Positions 42,638 through 51,496 of a DNA stretch of 64,000 bases are shown piece by piece. The first letter of the stretch is position 1. Every line of letters begins with the position of its first letter. The translations under genes and the position numbers were made by a program. Source of the stretch: G016234445 sp964438865 (GTDB lineage Bacteria; Chloroflexota; Dehalococcoidia; Tepidiformales; Tepidiformaceae); NCBI GenBank assembly GCA_964438865.1, contig CAYTMI010000004.1, positions 62,001 to 126,000 on the forward strand. Direction: 5' to 3'. The notes below the pieces were generated by a model that saw nothing but the letters and a program-made list of their open reading frames with translations, did no database searches and was not told where the DNA came from.

Positions 42638-43720
42638 GTGATCGACCGTGACCGCATCGTCCAGTGTTTCCTTGACCTCGTGAGCATCGATTCGCCCTCC
42701 GGCGACGAGGACGCCATCGCCGCCGAACTGGAACGCCGGTTCTCAGCGCTCGGCCTTGAGGTGTCGCAGGACGCCCACGGCAACGTCCTCGGACGGTTGT
42801 CCGGGGAAGGTGAACCGCTCATCCTCTCGGCGCACATGGACACCGTGGAGCCCGGCCGCGGGATCCGCCCCGCCTGGGACGGCCCCGACATCATCCGCAG
42901 TGACGGGACGACGATCCTCGGGGCCGACAACAAGGCCGGCTGCGCGGTCATCCTCGAAGTCATCGAGTCGCTCCGGGAAGACGGCGCCGCTCACCGGCCG
43001 ATCGAGGTCGCCATCAGCCGGGGGGAAGAGATCGGCCTCGTCGGCGCCGCGAACATGGACTACAGTCGACTGTCCGCGAAGCTGGCCGTCGTCATCGACA
43101 GCGGCGGCCCGCCCACCTCCGTCCAGGGCGAATCCCCCTACTCGTTCGGCTACCGGGTCGAAGTCCACGGCAAGTCCGCGCATGCCGGATTGGAGCCCGA
43201 AAAGGGCATCCCCGCGATCATGATCGCGGCTGAAGCCGTGCTCGGCCTGCCGCAAGGGCGGATCGACTTCGAAACCACGGGGAACGTCGGGCTCATCAGC
43301 GGGGGCACCGTCCGCAACGCCGTCCCCGACTACTGCCGAGTCGATGGCGAGATGCGGAGCATGGAGTTCGAGAAGGTCGATACGCTCGTGAACCGGGCGA
43401 AGGCGCACCTGGGCGAAGTCCAGGGCCGGCACCCGGGCGCCCGCGTGGAGAGCAGCTTCAGCATGGGCTACCCGGGCTACAAGCTAAGCGACGACGACCC
43501 CGCCGCCATGCTCCTCTTCGGCGTCCTTCGTGGCCTGGGGATGGAACCGGACCCGCACCCTGTGGGCGGCGGCACGGACGGCAACGTCTTCCGCGGCCAC
43601 GGGATCGCCAGCGTCGTTATCGGCCGCGGCGGCTACAACCAGCACACAAAAGAGGAATACCTCGTCATCCCCGAGATGCTGGAGTGCGCGCGGGTGGTGG
43701 AGGCGTGCGTCCGGAGTTAG
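42638..43720 (+). CDS. M20 family metallopeptidase (PepT-like)
   Basis: 360 residues with a GTG start. Metal and catalytic residues appear as SAHMDTVEPG (His-x-Asp), GADNKAG (bridging Asp), SRGEEIGLVGA (Glu-Glu) and the C-terminal GGTDGNVFRGHGI...NQHTKEEY (His). The lid domain (about 175-290) has VHGKSAHAGLEPEKG. The arrangement is nearest peptidase T/M20B. It removes N-terminal residues from small peptides in the cytoplasm. Confidence 0.88.
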   Translation: MIDRDRIVQCFLDLVSIDSPSGDEDAIAAELERRFSALGLEVSQDAHGNVLGRLSGEGEPLILSAHMDTVEPGRGIRPAWDGPDIIRSDGTTILGADNKAGCAVILEVIESLREDGAAHRPIEVAISRGEEIGLVGAANMDYSRLSAKLAVVIDSGGPPTSVQGESPYSFGYRVEVHGKSAHAGLEPEKGIPAIMIAAEAVLGLPQGRIDFETTGNVGLISGGTVRNAVPDYCRVDGEMRSMEFEKVDTLVNRAKAHLGEVQGRHPGARVESSFSMGYPGYKLSDDDPAAMLLFGVLRGLGMEPDPHPVGGGTDGNVFRGHGIASVVIGRGGYNQHTKEEYLVIPEMLECARVVEACVRS

Positions 43721-43872
43721 TGCGGCTCCGGCTTGGCTGCGAGTCCGACTGCCGCGCCCGTCCTTCGCCCGGAGGCGCGCGATGTCTTCACACCCACGCT
43801 TGAATCCGAGGTTGGGCTTTGACTGCGCGTGGCTTCGGCACTAGTCTGCCGTATCCCCGCAGGAGAACCGTC

Positions 43873-44268
43873 GTGCAGACTCGAGAAATCAACCCGACAC
43901 CGTGGCTTCTGGGCTTCAACCTCAATCACGGAATCGAGGTCACCGGCGCCCAGCGAACGCTCTACCTTTCCGGCCAAACTTCCAACGCCGCCGACGGGAG
44001 CCCCCTCCACCCGGGCGACCTGGTTGCTCAGTTCAAGCTCGCCTGGTCCAACCTCAAAGACGCCCTGGCCATCGCCGGCATGGCGCCCTCGAACATCGTC
44101 CGCCTGAACTTCTATACGACCGACGTGGACGCGTTCATGGCCGCTGCCGGGGAACTCGTTCCCATCTTCGCTGGCGACGGCTGCAAGCCTGTGGGCACGC
44201 TGCTCGGAGTGGCTCGACTGTTCGAGCCCGAGATCATGATCGAACTCGAGGCAACCGCCGTCGCATAG
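43873..44268 (+). CDS. RidA family protein (enamine/imine deaminase-like)
   Basis: 131 residues, the normal RidA length. The fold markers are TLYLSGQTSNAADGSP, QFKLAWSNLKDALAIAGM and IVRLNFYTTDVDAF. The active-site Arg usually found at RTTVF..., here region GTLLGVARLFEPEIMIELEATA, reads GVARLF with the Arg displaced, so deaminase activity is less sure. The start is GTG 43873 with AGGAGA 8 bases before it. Confidence 0.82.
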   Translation: MQTREINPTPWLLGFNLNHGIEVTGAQRTLYLSGQTSNAADGSPLHPGDLVAQFKLAWSNLKDALAIAGMAPSNIVRLNFYTTDVDAFMAAAGELVPIFAGDGCKPVGTLLGVARLFEPEIMIELEATAVA

Positions 44269-44418
44269 CCGCGAACCGCCGCTGCCTCTCGTCTGAGTCC
44301 CGCACCTCCCGATGGCGCGCGATTTTCCCGTCCCTTGTCCGGGGTTCTTGGTGGAACAGCTTCACAGGGCGGCTCTGGGGAAGTGCGGCCAAGCGGCTTG
44401 TGGTGCATCTTACCGGGG

Positions 44419-45051
44419 ATGACAGCGGCCGGGCAGCATGTGGTGGGGCTCAGTGCCATCGTCCTCGCGGGCGGGCGAAGCACCCGGTTCGGCTCGGACA
44501 AGGCCTCGGCGTTGATAGACGGCCGCTCGATGCTCCAGCGCGTCGTCGATGCCGTGGCGGAGGCGTGCGACGAGGTCATCGTGGTCGCCGCCGTGGGTGG
44601 GGCGGGTTCGTTGCCGCCATATGCAGAGCCACTGGTCATCGTTGAAGACCGCGTCGAGGGCAGCGGCCCCCTGGCCGGGCTCGTCGAGGGGATGCGCGTG
44701 GCGCACGGGCCGCTCTGCTTCGTGACATCGTGCGATGCGCCGCTCCTCCGGCCGGCCCTCTTGCGGCTGCTCGCCGGCCGTCTGGGCGACGCCGACATCT
44801 GCTGCCCCCGCGTCCACGGCCGTCTCCAGCCGTTGGCGGCGGTCTACCGGCAGGAGACCTGTCTCCCCGTGCTCGAACGGAACCTCGCCGGGGGCCGCCT
44901 TCCGCTCCTCGCCGCCTACGACCATCTCCTCGTTGTCGAGTTGGACGAGTCCGAGGTTCTCGCCGCCGACCCCGGGCTGGACAGCTTCCTCAACGTGAAC
45001 CGCCCCGGCGACCTGGAGGAGGTGGTGGAGCGGCTCCGCGGGAGTGGGTGA
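44419..45051 (+). CDS. mobA: Molybdenum cofactor guanylyltransferase
   Basis: 210 residues. The nucleotide-binding signature is IVLAGGRSTRFGSDKAS, followed by VEGSGPLAGLVEGM, FVTSCDAPLLRP (metal Asp) and GRLQPLAAVYRQE. MobA attaches GMP to molybdopterin to form MGD. The molybdate transporter modABC in this window supplies its metal. The related CTP version MocA is less likely given the SCDAPLL motif and length. Confidence 0.88.
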   Translation: MTAAGQHVVGLSAIVLAGGRSTRFGSDKASALIDGRSMLQRVVDAVAEACDEVIVVAAVGGAGSLPPYAEPLVIVEDRVEGSGPLAGLVEGMRVAHGPLCFVTSCDAPLLRPALLRLLAGRLGDADICCPRVHGRLQPLAAVYRQETCLPVLERNLAGGRLPLLAAYDHLLVVELDESEVLAADPGLDSFLNVNRPGDLEEVVERLRGSG

Positions 45052-45054
45052 CGG

Positions 45055-46071
45055 CTAATGCCCGGCGCTGGCGGTGCTGGGCGCTGCTGGTGCCGCGGGC
45101 GTGCCGCCGCCGGTCGTCAGTTCCAGGTAGGCGTCGGCGAACGCTTCGTTGACGTGGAGGACGCCCGCGTTGAGGGTGGCGAACGGGTACGACTCCGTGA
45201 TCAACGGCAGGGCGTCTGCATCCGACTGCTTCGTGACCACAGACCCAGCGGGCACGTAGCGGCCCTCGGCGACGGTCACGCCGATCAGCTTCGCGCCAGG
45301 TTCGATGACTACGTTCTTGCCGATCACCGACTTGAAGACCAGCGCCTGCATCCCAACGAAGGTGTGGTCCCCGACGGCAGCGGGCCCGTGGACCTGCGAC
45401 TGGTGGGCGAGGGAGACGCCGGAGCCGATGTAGACCGCGTACTTCTTGCCGTTGACATCCACGAGATTCTTGTCGACCGGCTTGCCGCCACTGAAGGTTT
45501 CGAGGGCGTGCACGACAACGCCGTCCTGGACGTTCGAGCCCGCGCCGATGACGATCGGTTGGCCTTCGTCACCCCGGATGCTGGCAAACGGCGCGACGAA
45601 GACCTGGGCGCCGATGGACACGTTCCCGATGACCGACGCGAGTTTGTCGACGTACGCTCCCGCCGCGACCACCGGCGATTCGACCGAGGGGTTGAAATCG
45701 GTCGCCACGTTCGGGCGGAGCATCGCGGCTTCCTCATACGCCGGGGATGTGGCCGCGCCGGCGAACCACTCTTTGTAGACGATGAAGGCGCTGAGGAGCA
45801 CGACCGCGGCGATCAGGGCGCCGTTGACCAATTGCTGGTGGGTCCAGGTTGGGAGCGCCCTGAGCTTCGGCAGCCGGGGGATGTCGAAGCTGAACTGGAG
45901 CGTGAGGCCGCCTTCGGCCCGGCGGTCGACGCTGATCGTGCCTTCCGGCCGGAGCGCGACGATCTTCCCGTCCTGTTCTCCCGGCTGTGGCTCTTGCAGG
46001 GCTTCGGCGGTTTCTGCCAAGGCGAAACGCTCCCGGTGGGGGTCCCCGTAGGTATCGGCCGCGCCGGGCAA
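45055..46071 (-). CDS. Membrane-anchored Cam-type gamma-class carbonic anhydrase
   Basis: About 338 residues. An N-terminal cytoplasmic region (1-75) is followed by one transmembrane helix (VNGALIAAVVLLSAFIVYKEW) and a left-handed beta-helix domain that follows Methanosarcina Cam closely. Zinc ligands are His in DGVVVHALETF and the two in SLAHQSQVHGPAAVG. Cam Glu62 (ASIRGDEGQP) and the proton-shuttle Glu84 (HALE) are both present, so full activity is expected. It hydrates CO2 outside the membrane. The start is uncertain: TTG 46069-46071, or TTG 46018-46020, which has GGGAG upstream. Confidence 0.85.
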   Translation of the reverse strand: MPGAADTYGDPHRERFALAETAEALQEPQPGEQDGKIVALRPEGTISVDRRAEGGLTLQFSFDIPRLPKLRALPTWTHQQLVNGALIAAVVLLSAFIVYKEWFAGAATSPAYEEAAMLRPNVATDFNPSVESPVVAAGAYVDKLASVIGNVSIGAQVFVAPFASIRGDEGQPIVIGAGSNVQDGVVVHALETFSGGKPVDKNLVDVNGKKYAVYIGSGVSLAHQSQVHGPAAVGDHTFVGMQALVFKSVIGKNVVIEPGAKLIGVTVAEGRYVPAGSVVTKQSDADALPLITESYPFATLNAGVLHVNEAFADAYLELTTGGGTPAAPAAPSTASAGH

Positions 46072-46301
46072 TGTCTGGAGGGGCGGCGCCCCGGGGGCAG
46101 TGGACTGCTGCCGCGCCCGGGTTCGGTTGACATGCCTACCCTGCACCCTATGATCCAAGGCAGGGGGGCCCCGAAAATCGATACAGCGGGGTCCTCGGGC
46201 CGAGGCGAGCGTTTCCCACCAGGAACTCGCCCGGGAGCCTTCCCGGCAGTCGGGTAGGTGTCTACCCCGCGTCTTTCGGGCTGCGGGAGGAGGAGGATGG
46301 C

Positions 46302-47702
46302 GTGACAACTCTCGAACGGCCGCGGACGCTGGGTGAACTCAAGGCTTCCGGTTACCGGACTCTGCCCGTCCGCGAAGAGATGAGGAACAACCTGATCAGG
46401 AAGATGCGCGCGGGCGAAGATCTTTTCCCCGGCGTGTATGGCTACGAAGAAACCGTGATCCCGCACATCGTGAACGCAATCCTTGCGGGCCAGGACATCA
46501 TCTTCCTGGGGGAGCGCGGCCAGGCGAAGTCGCGGATCATTCGCTCGCTCACGTCGCTCCTCGACGACGTCGTCCCCGTGCTGGCCGGGTGCGAAATCCC
46601 CGAGGACCCCTTCCACCCGATCTCCCGGCACGGCCGCGACATCGTTGCCGCGGAAGGCGACGCCGCGAAGCTCGAGTGGCTGGAGCGTGACCAGCGCTAT
46701 GGCGAAAAGCTCGCCACGCCCGACATCACCATCGCCGACCTCATCGGCGAGGTCGACCCGATCAAGGTCGCCGAAGGCCGCTACCTTTCCGACGAACTCA
46801 CTATCCATTACGGGCTCATCCCCCGGACGAACCGCGGCATCTTCTCCATCAACGAACTCCCGGACCTTGCCGAGCGGATCCAGGTCGGCCTCCTGAACAT
46901 CATGGAAGAGCGCGACGTCCAGATTCGCGGCTACCGGATCCGGCTGCCCCTCGATGTCTTCGTCGTGGCGAGCGCGAACCCTGAGGACTACACCAACCGC
47001 GGCCGCATCATCACGCCGCTGAAGGACCGCTACGGCGCCCAGGTGCGCACCCACTACCCTCAGAAGATCGAACACGAGCTGGACATCATGGAGGCGGAGC
47101 ACCACCCGGTTCCGGCCGACTTCCATGTCACCGTGCCGGCCTACATGAAGGAGATCATCGCCGAGATCAGCCGCCTCGCCCGCCGCAGCCCGGACGTGAA
47201 CCAGCGCTCTGGCGTCAGCGTCCGCGCGAGCATCGCCAACTACGAGAGCATGCTGGCGAACGCGCTCCGGCGGTCGATCCTGACGCACGACGATGTCGTC
47301 GTCCCCCGGGTGAGCGACCTTCCCTACATCGTCCCGACCCTCACCGGCAAGGTTGAGTTCGAGACCGTGGAAGAGGGCAAGGAAGACCAGATCATCGACA
47401 AGCTCATCCAGGGCGCGGTGGTTGCGGTGTTCAACCGGCAGTACCAGTTGGGCGAACTCGAACCGGTGGTGAACCGCTTCAAGGCCGGCGCCGCGGTGGA
47501 GGTTGGCGAGACCGTGCCCAGCGACCAGTACGTCCGCCTGGCCGCCCAGATCGACGGCCTCGCCGAGGCGGCGGCAAAGGTTGCCCCGGCCGGCAGTCCC
47601 GCCGAAACCGCGGCTGCAGTCGAGTTCATCCTTGAAGGGCTGCACCTCAACAAGCGGCTCAACAAGGACAAGGTCGGCGGCCGCTCCCAGTACCGCGGAT
47701 GA
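46302..47702 (+). CDS. MoxR/Mg-chelatase-type AAA+ ATPase
   Basis: 466 residues. Walker A is FLGERGQAKSR, ISINEL gives Walker B as IFSINELPDL, sensor 1 is VVASANPEDYTNRGRI, and the arginine finger region is TPLKDRYGAQVRTHYP. Regions on either side match COG1239 (Rv0958-like) ATPases, which usually work with a VWA-domain partner encoded next to them. Here the next gene is a GNAT enzyme and no VWA gene is in the window. GTG start with a long GGAGGAGGAGG purine run upstream. Confidence 0.82.
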   Translation: MTTLERPRTLGELKASGYRTLPVREEMRNNLIRKMRAGEDLFPGVYGYEETVIPHIVNAILAGQDIIFLGERGQAKSRIIRSLTSLLDDVVPVLAGCEIPEDPFHPISRHGRDIVAAEGDAAKLEWLERDQRYGEKLATPDITIADLIGEVDPIKVAEGRYLSDELTIHYGLIPRTNRGIFSINELPDLAERIQVGLLNIMEERDVQIRGYRIRLPLDVFVVASANPEDYTNRGRIITPLKDRYGAQVRTHYPQKIEHELDIMEAEHHPVPADFHVTVPAYMKEIIAEISRLARRSPDVNQRSGVSVRASIANYESMLANALRRSILTHDDVVVPRVSDLPYIVPTLTGKVEFETVEEGKEDQIIDKLIQGAVVAVFNRQYQLGELEPVVNRFKAGAAVEVGETVPSDQYVRLAAQIDGLAEAAAKVAPAGSPAETAAAVEFILEGLHLNKRLNKDKVGGRSQYRG

Positions 47703-48241
47703 CCTGGCAGGTCCAGCCGCTTCCCATGCGTGGCCCCCTTTTCGAGGGGGCCATCGCTGTCTACGGCGAGGCCTTCGCTCAACCCCCGTACAACGACCCC
47801 GATCGGGGCAAGGAGATCCGGAAGCGCCTGCGCGATGTCCACAGTCTGCGGCGCGGCTTCCGGGCCTTCACCGCGATCGAGGGTGCCAAAGACGTAGTGG
47901 GTATGACCTACGGCTACTGCGGCGCCCCCGGCCAGTGGTGGCACGACACCGTGGCCGCCGCCTTGCCGCGAGAGGCGGCATGGGCGTGGCTCACCCGCTC
48001 GTTGGAGCTGGTGGAGATCGCGGTGGAACCTGGGCGGCAGGGGGAGGGTATCGGTTCAGCGCTGATCGAATGCCTCCTCCACGGCCGGGAGGAGGAAACG
48101 TGCGTGCTCAGCACCCGGACCGACAGCCGGGCACACGAACTCTACCGCCGGCTCGGCTTCGAAGTCGTGACCACGATGCGCTTCGTAAAGGACGGGGCCG
48201 CTTTCTACGTGATGGGCAAGCGGCTCCCCGCAGCCCCTTAA
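47699..48241 (+). CDS. GNAT-family N-acetyltransferase
   Basis: 180 residues. The acetyl-CoA loop is VEIAVEPGRQGEGIGSAL (R/Q-x-x-G-x-G), followed by LSTRTDSRAHELYRRLGFEVV, the C-terminal GNAT motif. An insert with WWHDTVAAALPREAAWAWL lies between strands 3 and 4. The ATG overlaps the MoxR-type stop (ATGA). Its substrate is unknown. The 3' end overlaps the convergent E2 gene by 4 bases. Confidence 0.85.
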   Translation: MTWQVQPLPMRGPLFEGAIAVYGEAFAQPPYNDPDRGKEIRKRLRDVHSLRRGFRAFTAIEGAKDVVGMTYGYCGAPGQWWHDTVAAALPREAAWAWLTRSLELVEIAVEPGRQGEGIGSALIECLLHGREEETCVLSTRTDSRAHELYRRLGFEVVTTMRFVKDGAAFYVMGKRLPAAP

Positions 48242-49506
48242 AGGGCGAGGCTGACCGGGTTCTCGAGGAAGCCCTGGATCTCCTTGATGAAGCGCGCTCC
48301 CTCGGCGCCGTCGCTGACACGATGGTCGGCGCTCAGGGCTACCTTCATCACCTGGCGGATAGCCACTTCGCCGCCGTGCACGACCGGCTTCGCCATGACC
48401 GTGCCCACCCCCAGGATGGCGGCCTGCGGCGGGTTGATGATCCCGATGAGCGCCTCCACTCCGTAGGCGCCGAGGTTGGTGATCGTGAAGGTCCCGGCGC
48501 TGTATTCGTCGGCGCGGAGGTGACCGTTCTTCGCCCGGTCGACCAGGTCCTTGGATTCGACGGCGATCGTACCCAGCGTCTTGTGGGCGAGGTCGAGGAG
48601 GGCCGGGGCAATCAGCCCTTCGTCGAGCGCGATGCCGATGTCGATGTTGATCGCCTCGTGGAGCCGGAGGCCTTCGTCGCTGAATGCGGCGTTGAACTTG
48701 GGGTGGCGCTGCAAGGCGAGCGCGCAGGCCTTCACCACCATGTCGTTGACGCTCACGTGCTGCGCTTCGGATGCGCTGGCGTTGAGCGCCTTCCGGAACT
48801 CCATCGCCGCCGTCATGTCGATGTCCAGCGTGAGGTAGTAGTGCGGCTGGGTCTGCTTGGAGAGGGTCATCCGCCGGGCGATGGCCTGCCGGATCTTGCT
48901 GAGGCTCTCGGTGGTCGCCGCCGCGGTGAGGGTGGCCGGGGACCGAACCGGCTGTCCGGCTACCGGGGCGGGTGCCGTGGCGGCGGGTCTTGGCGCCGCG
49001 CCCCGGGCGGCGGCCTCCACGTCCCGCCGGAGGATTCGGCCGTCGGGGCCGCTGCCAACCAGCGCGGTCACGTCGACTCCGGCTTCATGGGCGACCCGCC
49101 GGGCCACGGGGGAGATGCGGAGCCGCCCGCCAGTTGTCGGGGACGTAGTGGCCGCGGCGGCTGGCTGCCTGGTCGCGCCCGTCCCGTTCGGTGCAGGTGT
49201 GGGTTCGGGAATGCGGCGGGCGGGCGTCACCGCGGGCGGCATCCGGGGCACCTCGGGCACGACTTCGCCGGCCTCACCGAGGATGGCGATGACTTCGCCC
49301 ACGGGCACTGTTTCGCCCTCGGCCACGACATGCTTGCGGAGCACGCCGCTATCGAACGCTTCGAGTTCCACCGTCGCCTTGTCGGTTTCGATCTCGGCGA
49401 TGATGTCACCGCGGGTCACCTGCTCGCCTACCTGCTTCACCCAGCGCACAAGCGTGCCCTCGGTCATGTCGGCGCCCATCTGGGGCATGGTCACTTCGAT
49501 GGCCAC
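48238..49506 (-). CDS. pdhC: 2-oxoacid dehydrogenase E2 (dihydrolipoyl acyltransferase)
   Basis: 422 residues. One lipoyl domain (1-75) has the lipoylated Lys in IETDKATVELEA. A Pro/Ala linker leads to the E1/E3-binding domain (RISPVARRVAHEAGVDV...GRILRRDV, about 125-165), then the catalytic domain with HYYLTLDIDMT and the active-site ADHRVSDG near the C-terminus. It transfers the acyl group from E1 to CoA. The start is GTG 49504-49506 with GGAGG 5 bases upstream. It is the last gene of the lpd-pdhABC operon. Confidence 0.93.
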   Translation of the reverse strand: MAIEVTMPQMGADMTEGTLVRWVKQVGEQVTRGDIIAEIETDKATVELEAFDSGVLRKHVVAEGETVPVGEVIAILGEAGEVVPEVPRMPPAVTPARRIPEPTPAPNGTGATRQPAAAATTSPTTGGRLRISPVARRVAHEAGVDVTALVGSGPDGRILRRDVEAAARGAAPRPAATAPAPVAGQPVRSPATLTAAATTESLSKIRQAIARRMTLSKQTQPHYYLTLDIDMTAAMEFRKALNASASEAQHVSVNDMVVKACALALQRHPKFNAAFSDEGLRLHEAINIDIGIALDEGLIAPALLDLAHKTLGTIAVESKDLVDRAKNGHLRADEYSAGTFTITNLGAYGVEALIGIINPPQAAILGVGTVMAKPVVHGGEVAIRQVMKVALSADHRVSDGAEGARFIKEIQGFLENPVSLAL

Positions 49507-49515
49507 GGCGACCTC

Positions 49516-50493
49516 CTAGAGCATGGCGAGGACGGCTTCGACGACGTCCTCTTCGGAAGGCAGGGCGGCGAATTCAAGGTTGCGGTTGTACGGCATCGGG
49601 ACGTCCTTGCCGCAGACGCGCGCGACCGGCGCGTCGAGCCAGTCGAACGCCCGCTCCATGATCTGGGCGCTCAACTCGCCGGCGAACCCGCCGAACTTCC
49701 AGTCGTCTTCGATAATCACCGCCCGGTTCGTCTTCTTGACTGATCGGATGACCGTGTCGATGTCCAGCGGGCGGAGCGTCCGGAGGTCAATAACCTCGGC
49801 GCTGATGCCCTCCTGCTCCTGGAGCATGGTGGCCGCCCGGGTGGCCTGGTGGACGCTGCCGGAATAGCCGACGAGGGTCACGTCGGCGCCTTCGCGGAGG
49901 ATGTTGGCCTGGCCGAATTCGACGAGGAAATCAGGGTCGTCCGGGACGTCTCCCTTGAGCCCATAGTTGGCGGTGTGCTCGATGAAGATGACCGTGTTGT
50001 CGTCGCGGAAGGCGCGCTTGAGGAGCCCCTTGGCGTCGGCGGGGTTCGACGGGCAGACGACCTTGAGGCCGGGGAAGTGCGCGTAGAGGCCCTCGAGGCT
50101 GTGACTGTGGGTCGCGGCCAGCTGGCTCCCGCCGCCGCTCGCCATCCGGATGACCAGCGGCACGTTTATTTGGCCGTTCGACATGTGGTAGAGCTTGGCC
50201 GCGCTGTTCACGATCTGGTCGAGGGCGAGGAAGCTGAAGTTGATCGTCATCAACTCGACCATCGGCCGCATGCCGGCCATCGCAGCGCCGATGCCCACGC
50301 CGACGATACCGGACTCAGCGATCGGCGTGTCTTTGACGCGTTCTTCGCCGAACTCCTCCAGGAGGCCCTTGGTGACGGCGTAGGAGCCGCCGTAGAGCCC
50401 GATGTCTTCGCCCATCAGGAAGACGGTCTCGTCCCGCAGCATCTCTTCGCGGAGGGCTTCGCGCAGGGCGTCGCGCATCCGCATCTCAGGCAT
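49516..50493 (-). CDS. pdhB: 2-oxoacid dehydrogenase E1 component, beta subunit
   Basis: 325 residues, the standard length. Landmarks are MRMRDALREALREEMLRD, GEDIGLYGGSYAVTKGL (TPP-activating Glu), IAESGIVGVGIGAA, SHSLEGLYAHFPGLKVVCPS and VIDLRTLRPLDIDTVIRSV. It forms the heterotetrameric E1 with the alpha subunit, binding thiamine diphosphate. The gene overlaps the E1-alpha stop by 8 bases. Pyruvate is most likely, but branched-chain 2-oxoacids cannot be excluded. Confidence 0.93.
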   Translation of the reverse strand: MPEMRMRDALREALREEMLRDETVFLMGEDIGLYGGSYAVTKGLLEEFGEERVKDTPIAESGIVGVGIGAAMAGMRPMVELMTINFSFLALDQIVNSAAKLYHMSNGQINVPLVIRMASGGGSQLAATHSHSLEGLYAHFPGLKVVCPSNPADAKGLLKRAFRDDNTVIFIEHTANYGLKGDVPDDPDFLVEFGQANILREGADVTLVGYSGSVHQATRAATMLQEQEGISAEVIDLRTLRPLDIDTVIRSVKKTNRAVIIEDDWKFGGFAGELSAQIMERAFDWLDAPVARVCGKDVPMPYNRNLEFAALPSEEDVVEAVLAML

Positions 50494-51496
50494 CGCCGGG
50501 CTCCTTCGTCACGTAGTCGAAGAGGGTGTCGATCGGCGGGTTCGGGCTGGCGTCGGCGAAGGCGATGGCGTCTTCCACCACTTTCTCGACGCGTTCGGTG
50601 ATCGCTTGCCAGCCTGCATCGTCGAGGTGGCCGCCTTCCATCAGGCGTGCCTTCAGCCGGTCGATCGCGTCTCGCTTCCGGTACTTCTCGACCTCGTCCT
50701 TGAGCCGGTAGAGTTCGGGGTCCGCCATTGAATGGCCGCGGTAGCGGTAGGTCATCGCTTCGACGAAGTAGGGCCCCTTGCCGGCGCGGCAGTGTTCGAC
50801 CGCCTTCAGCGTCTCGCGGTAGACCGCCGTCACGTCCATGCCGTCGACCGAAACCGCGGGCATGTTGTAGGCCGCGGCGAGGGTTGTCACCTGTGTCGAA
50901 AGCGATTCCTTGAAGGGCACGCCCATCCCGTAGAGGTTGTTTTCGCAGAAGAACACCACAGGGGTGTTCCAGAGGACGGCGAGGTTGAGGGCTTCGTGGA
51001 ATTCACCCTCACCGACGCTGCCATCGCCGAAGACGCACAGCGCCACGAATCCTGCCTTCTTCATGTTCGAAGCAAGCCCCAGGCCCACGGCGAGCGGGAG
51101 ATGGGCGGCGACGATCGCGTAGCCGCCGAGGAAACCGATTGACGCATCGTAGAGGTGCATCGAACCGCCCCGGCCGCCGCTGACCCCGTCCTGGCGCCCG
51201 AAGAGTTCGGCCATTACCCGGTTGGGGTCCATGCCGCGGGCAAGTGCGTGGCCGTGGTCGCGGTAGTGCGTGACCACCTTGTCCTGGGGTTGCAGGGTGG
51301 CGAGGGCACCGACCGCGCAGGCTTCCTGGCCCGTGTAGAGGTGGAGGAAGCCGCGAACCTTCCCCTTCGTGTACATCTCGCCCGTGCGCTCTTCGAAGCG
51401 GCGGATGAGCTGCATCTGGTAGAGGAAGCCCTGGAGTTGGTCGATGCCGGGTTCGGCCTGGCGGGCGCTCCCGGCGAGTTTCGGTGTGGCGGTCAT
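50486..51496 (-). CDS. pdhA: 2-oxoacid dehydrogenase E1 component, alpha subunit
   Basis: 336 residues. MQLIRRFEERTGEMYTKGKV and GFLHLYTGQEACAVG open the domain. The thiamine-diphosphate motif is GDGSVGEGEFHEAL...CENN, and the phosphorylation-loop region reads YRYRGHSMADPELYR. It decarboxylates the 2-oxoacid together with the beta subunit. The start ATG overlaps the lpd stop (ATGA). Confidence 0.93.
   Translation of the reverse strand: MTATPKLAGSARQAEPGIDQLQGFLYQMQLIRRFEERTGEMYTKGKVRGFLHLYTGQEACAVGALATLQPQDKVVTHYRDHGHALARGMDPNRVMAELFGRQDGVSGGRGGSMHLYDASIGFLGGYAIVAAHLPLAVGLGLASNMKKAGFVALCVFGDGSVGEGEFHEALNLAVLWNTPVVFFCENNLYGMGVPFKESLSTQVTTLAAAYNMPAVSVDGMDVTAVYRETLKAVEHCRAGKGPYFVEAMTYRYRGHSMADPELYRLKDEVEKYRKRDAIDRLKARLMEGGHLDDAGWQAITERVEKVVEDAIAFADASPNPPIDTLFDYVTKEPGDA

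Noticed and set aside
47503..49743. A 746-codon open frame on the plus strand
   Set aside because: Covers the end of the MoxR-type gene, the GNAT gene and antisense to pdhC; no domains and shadow-type composition.
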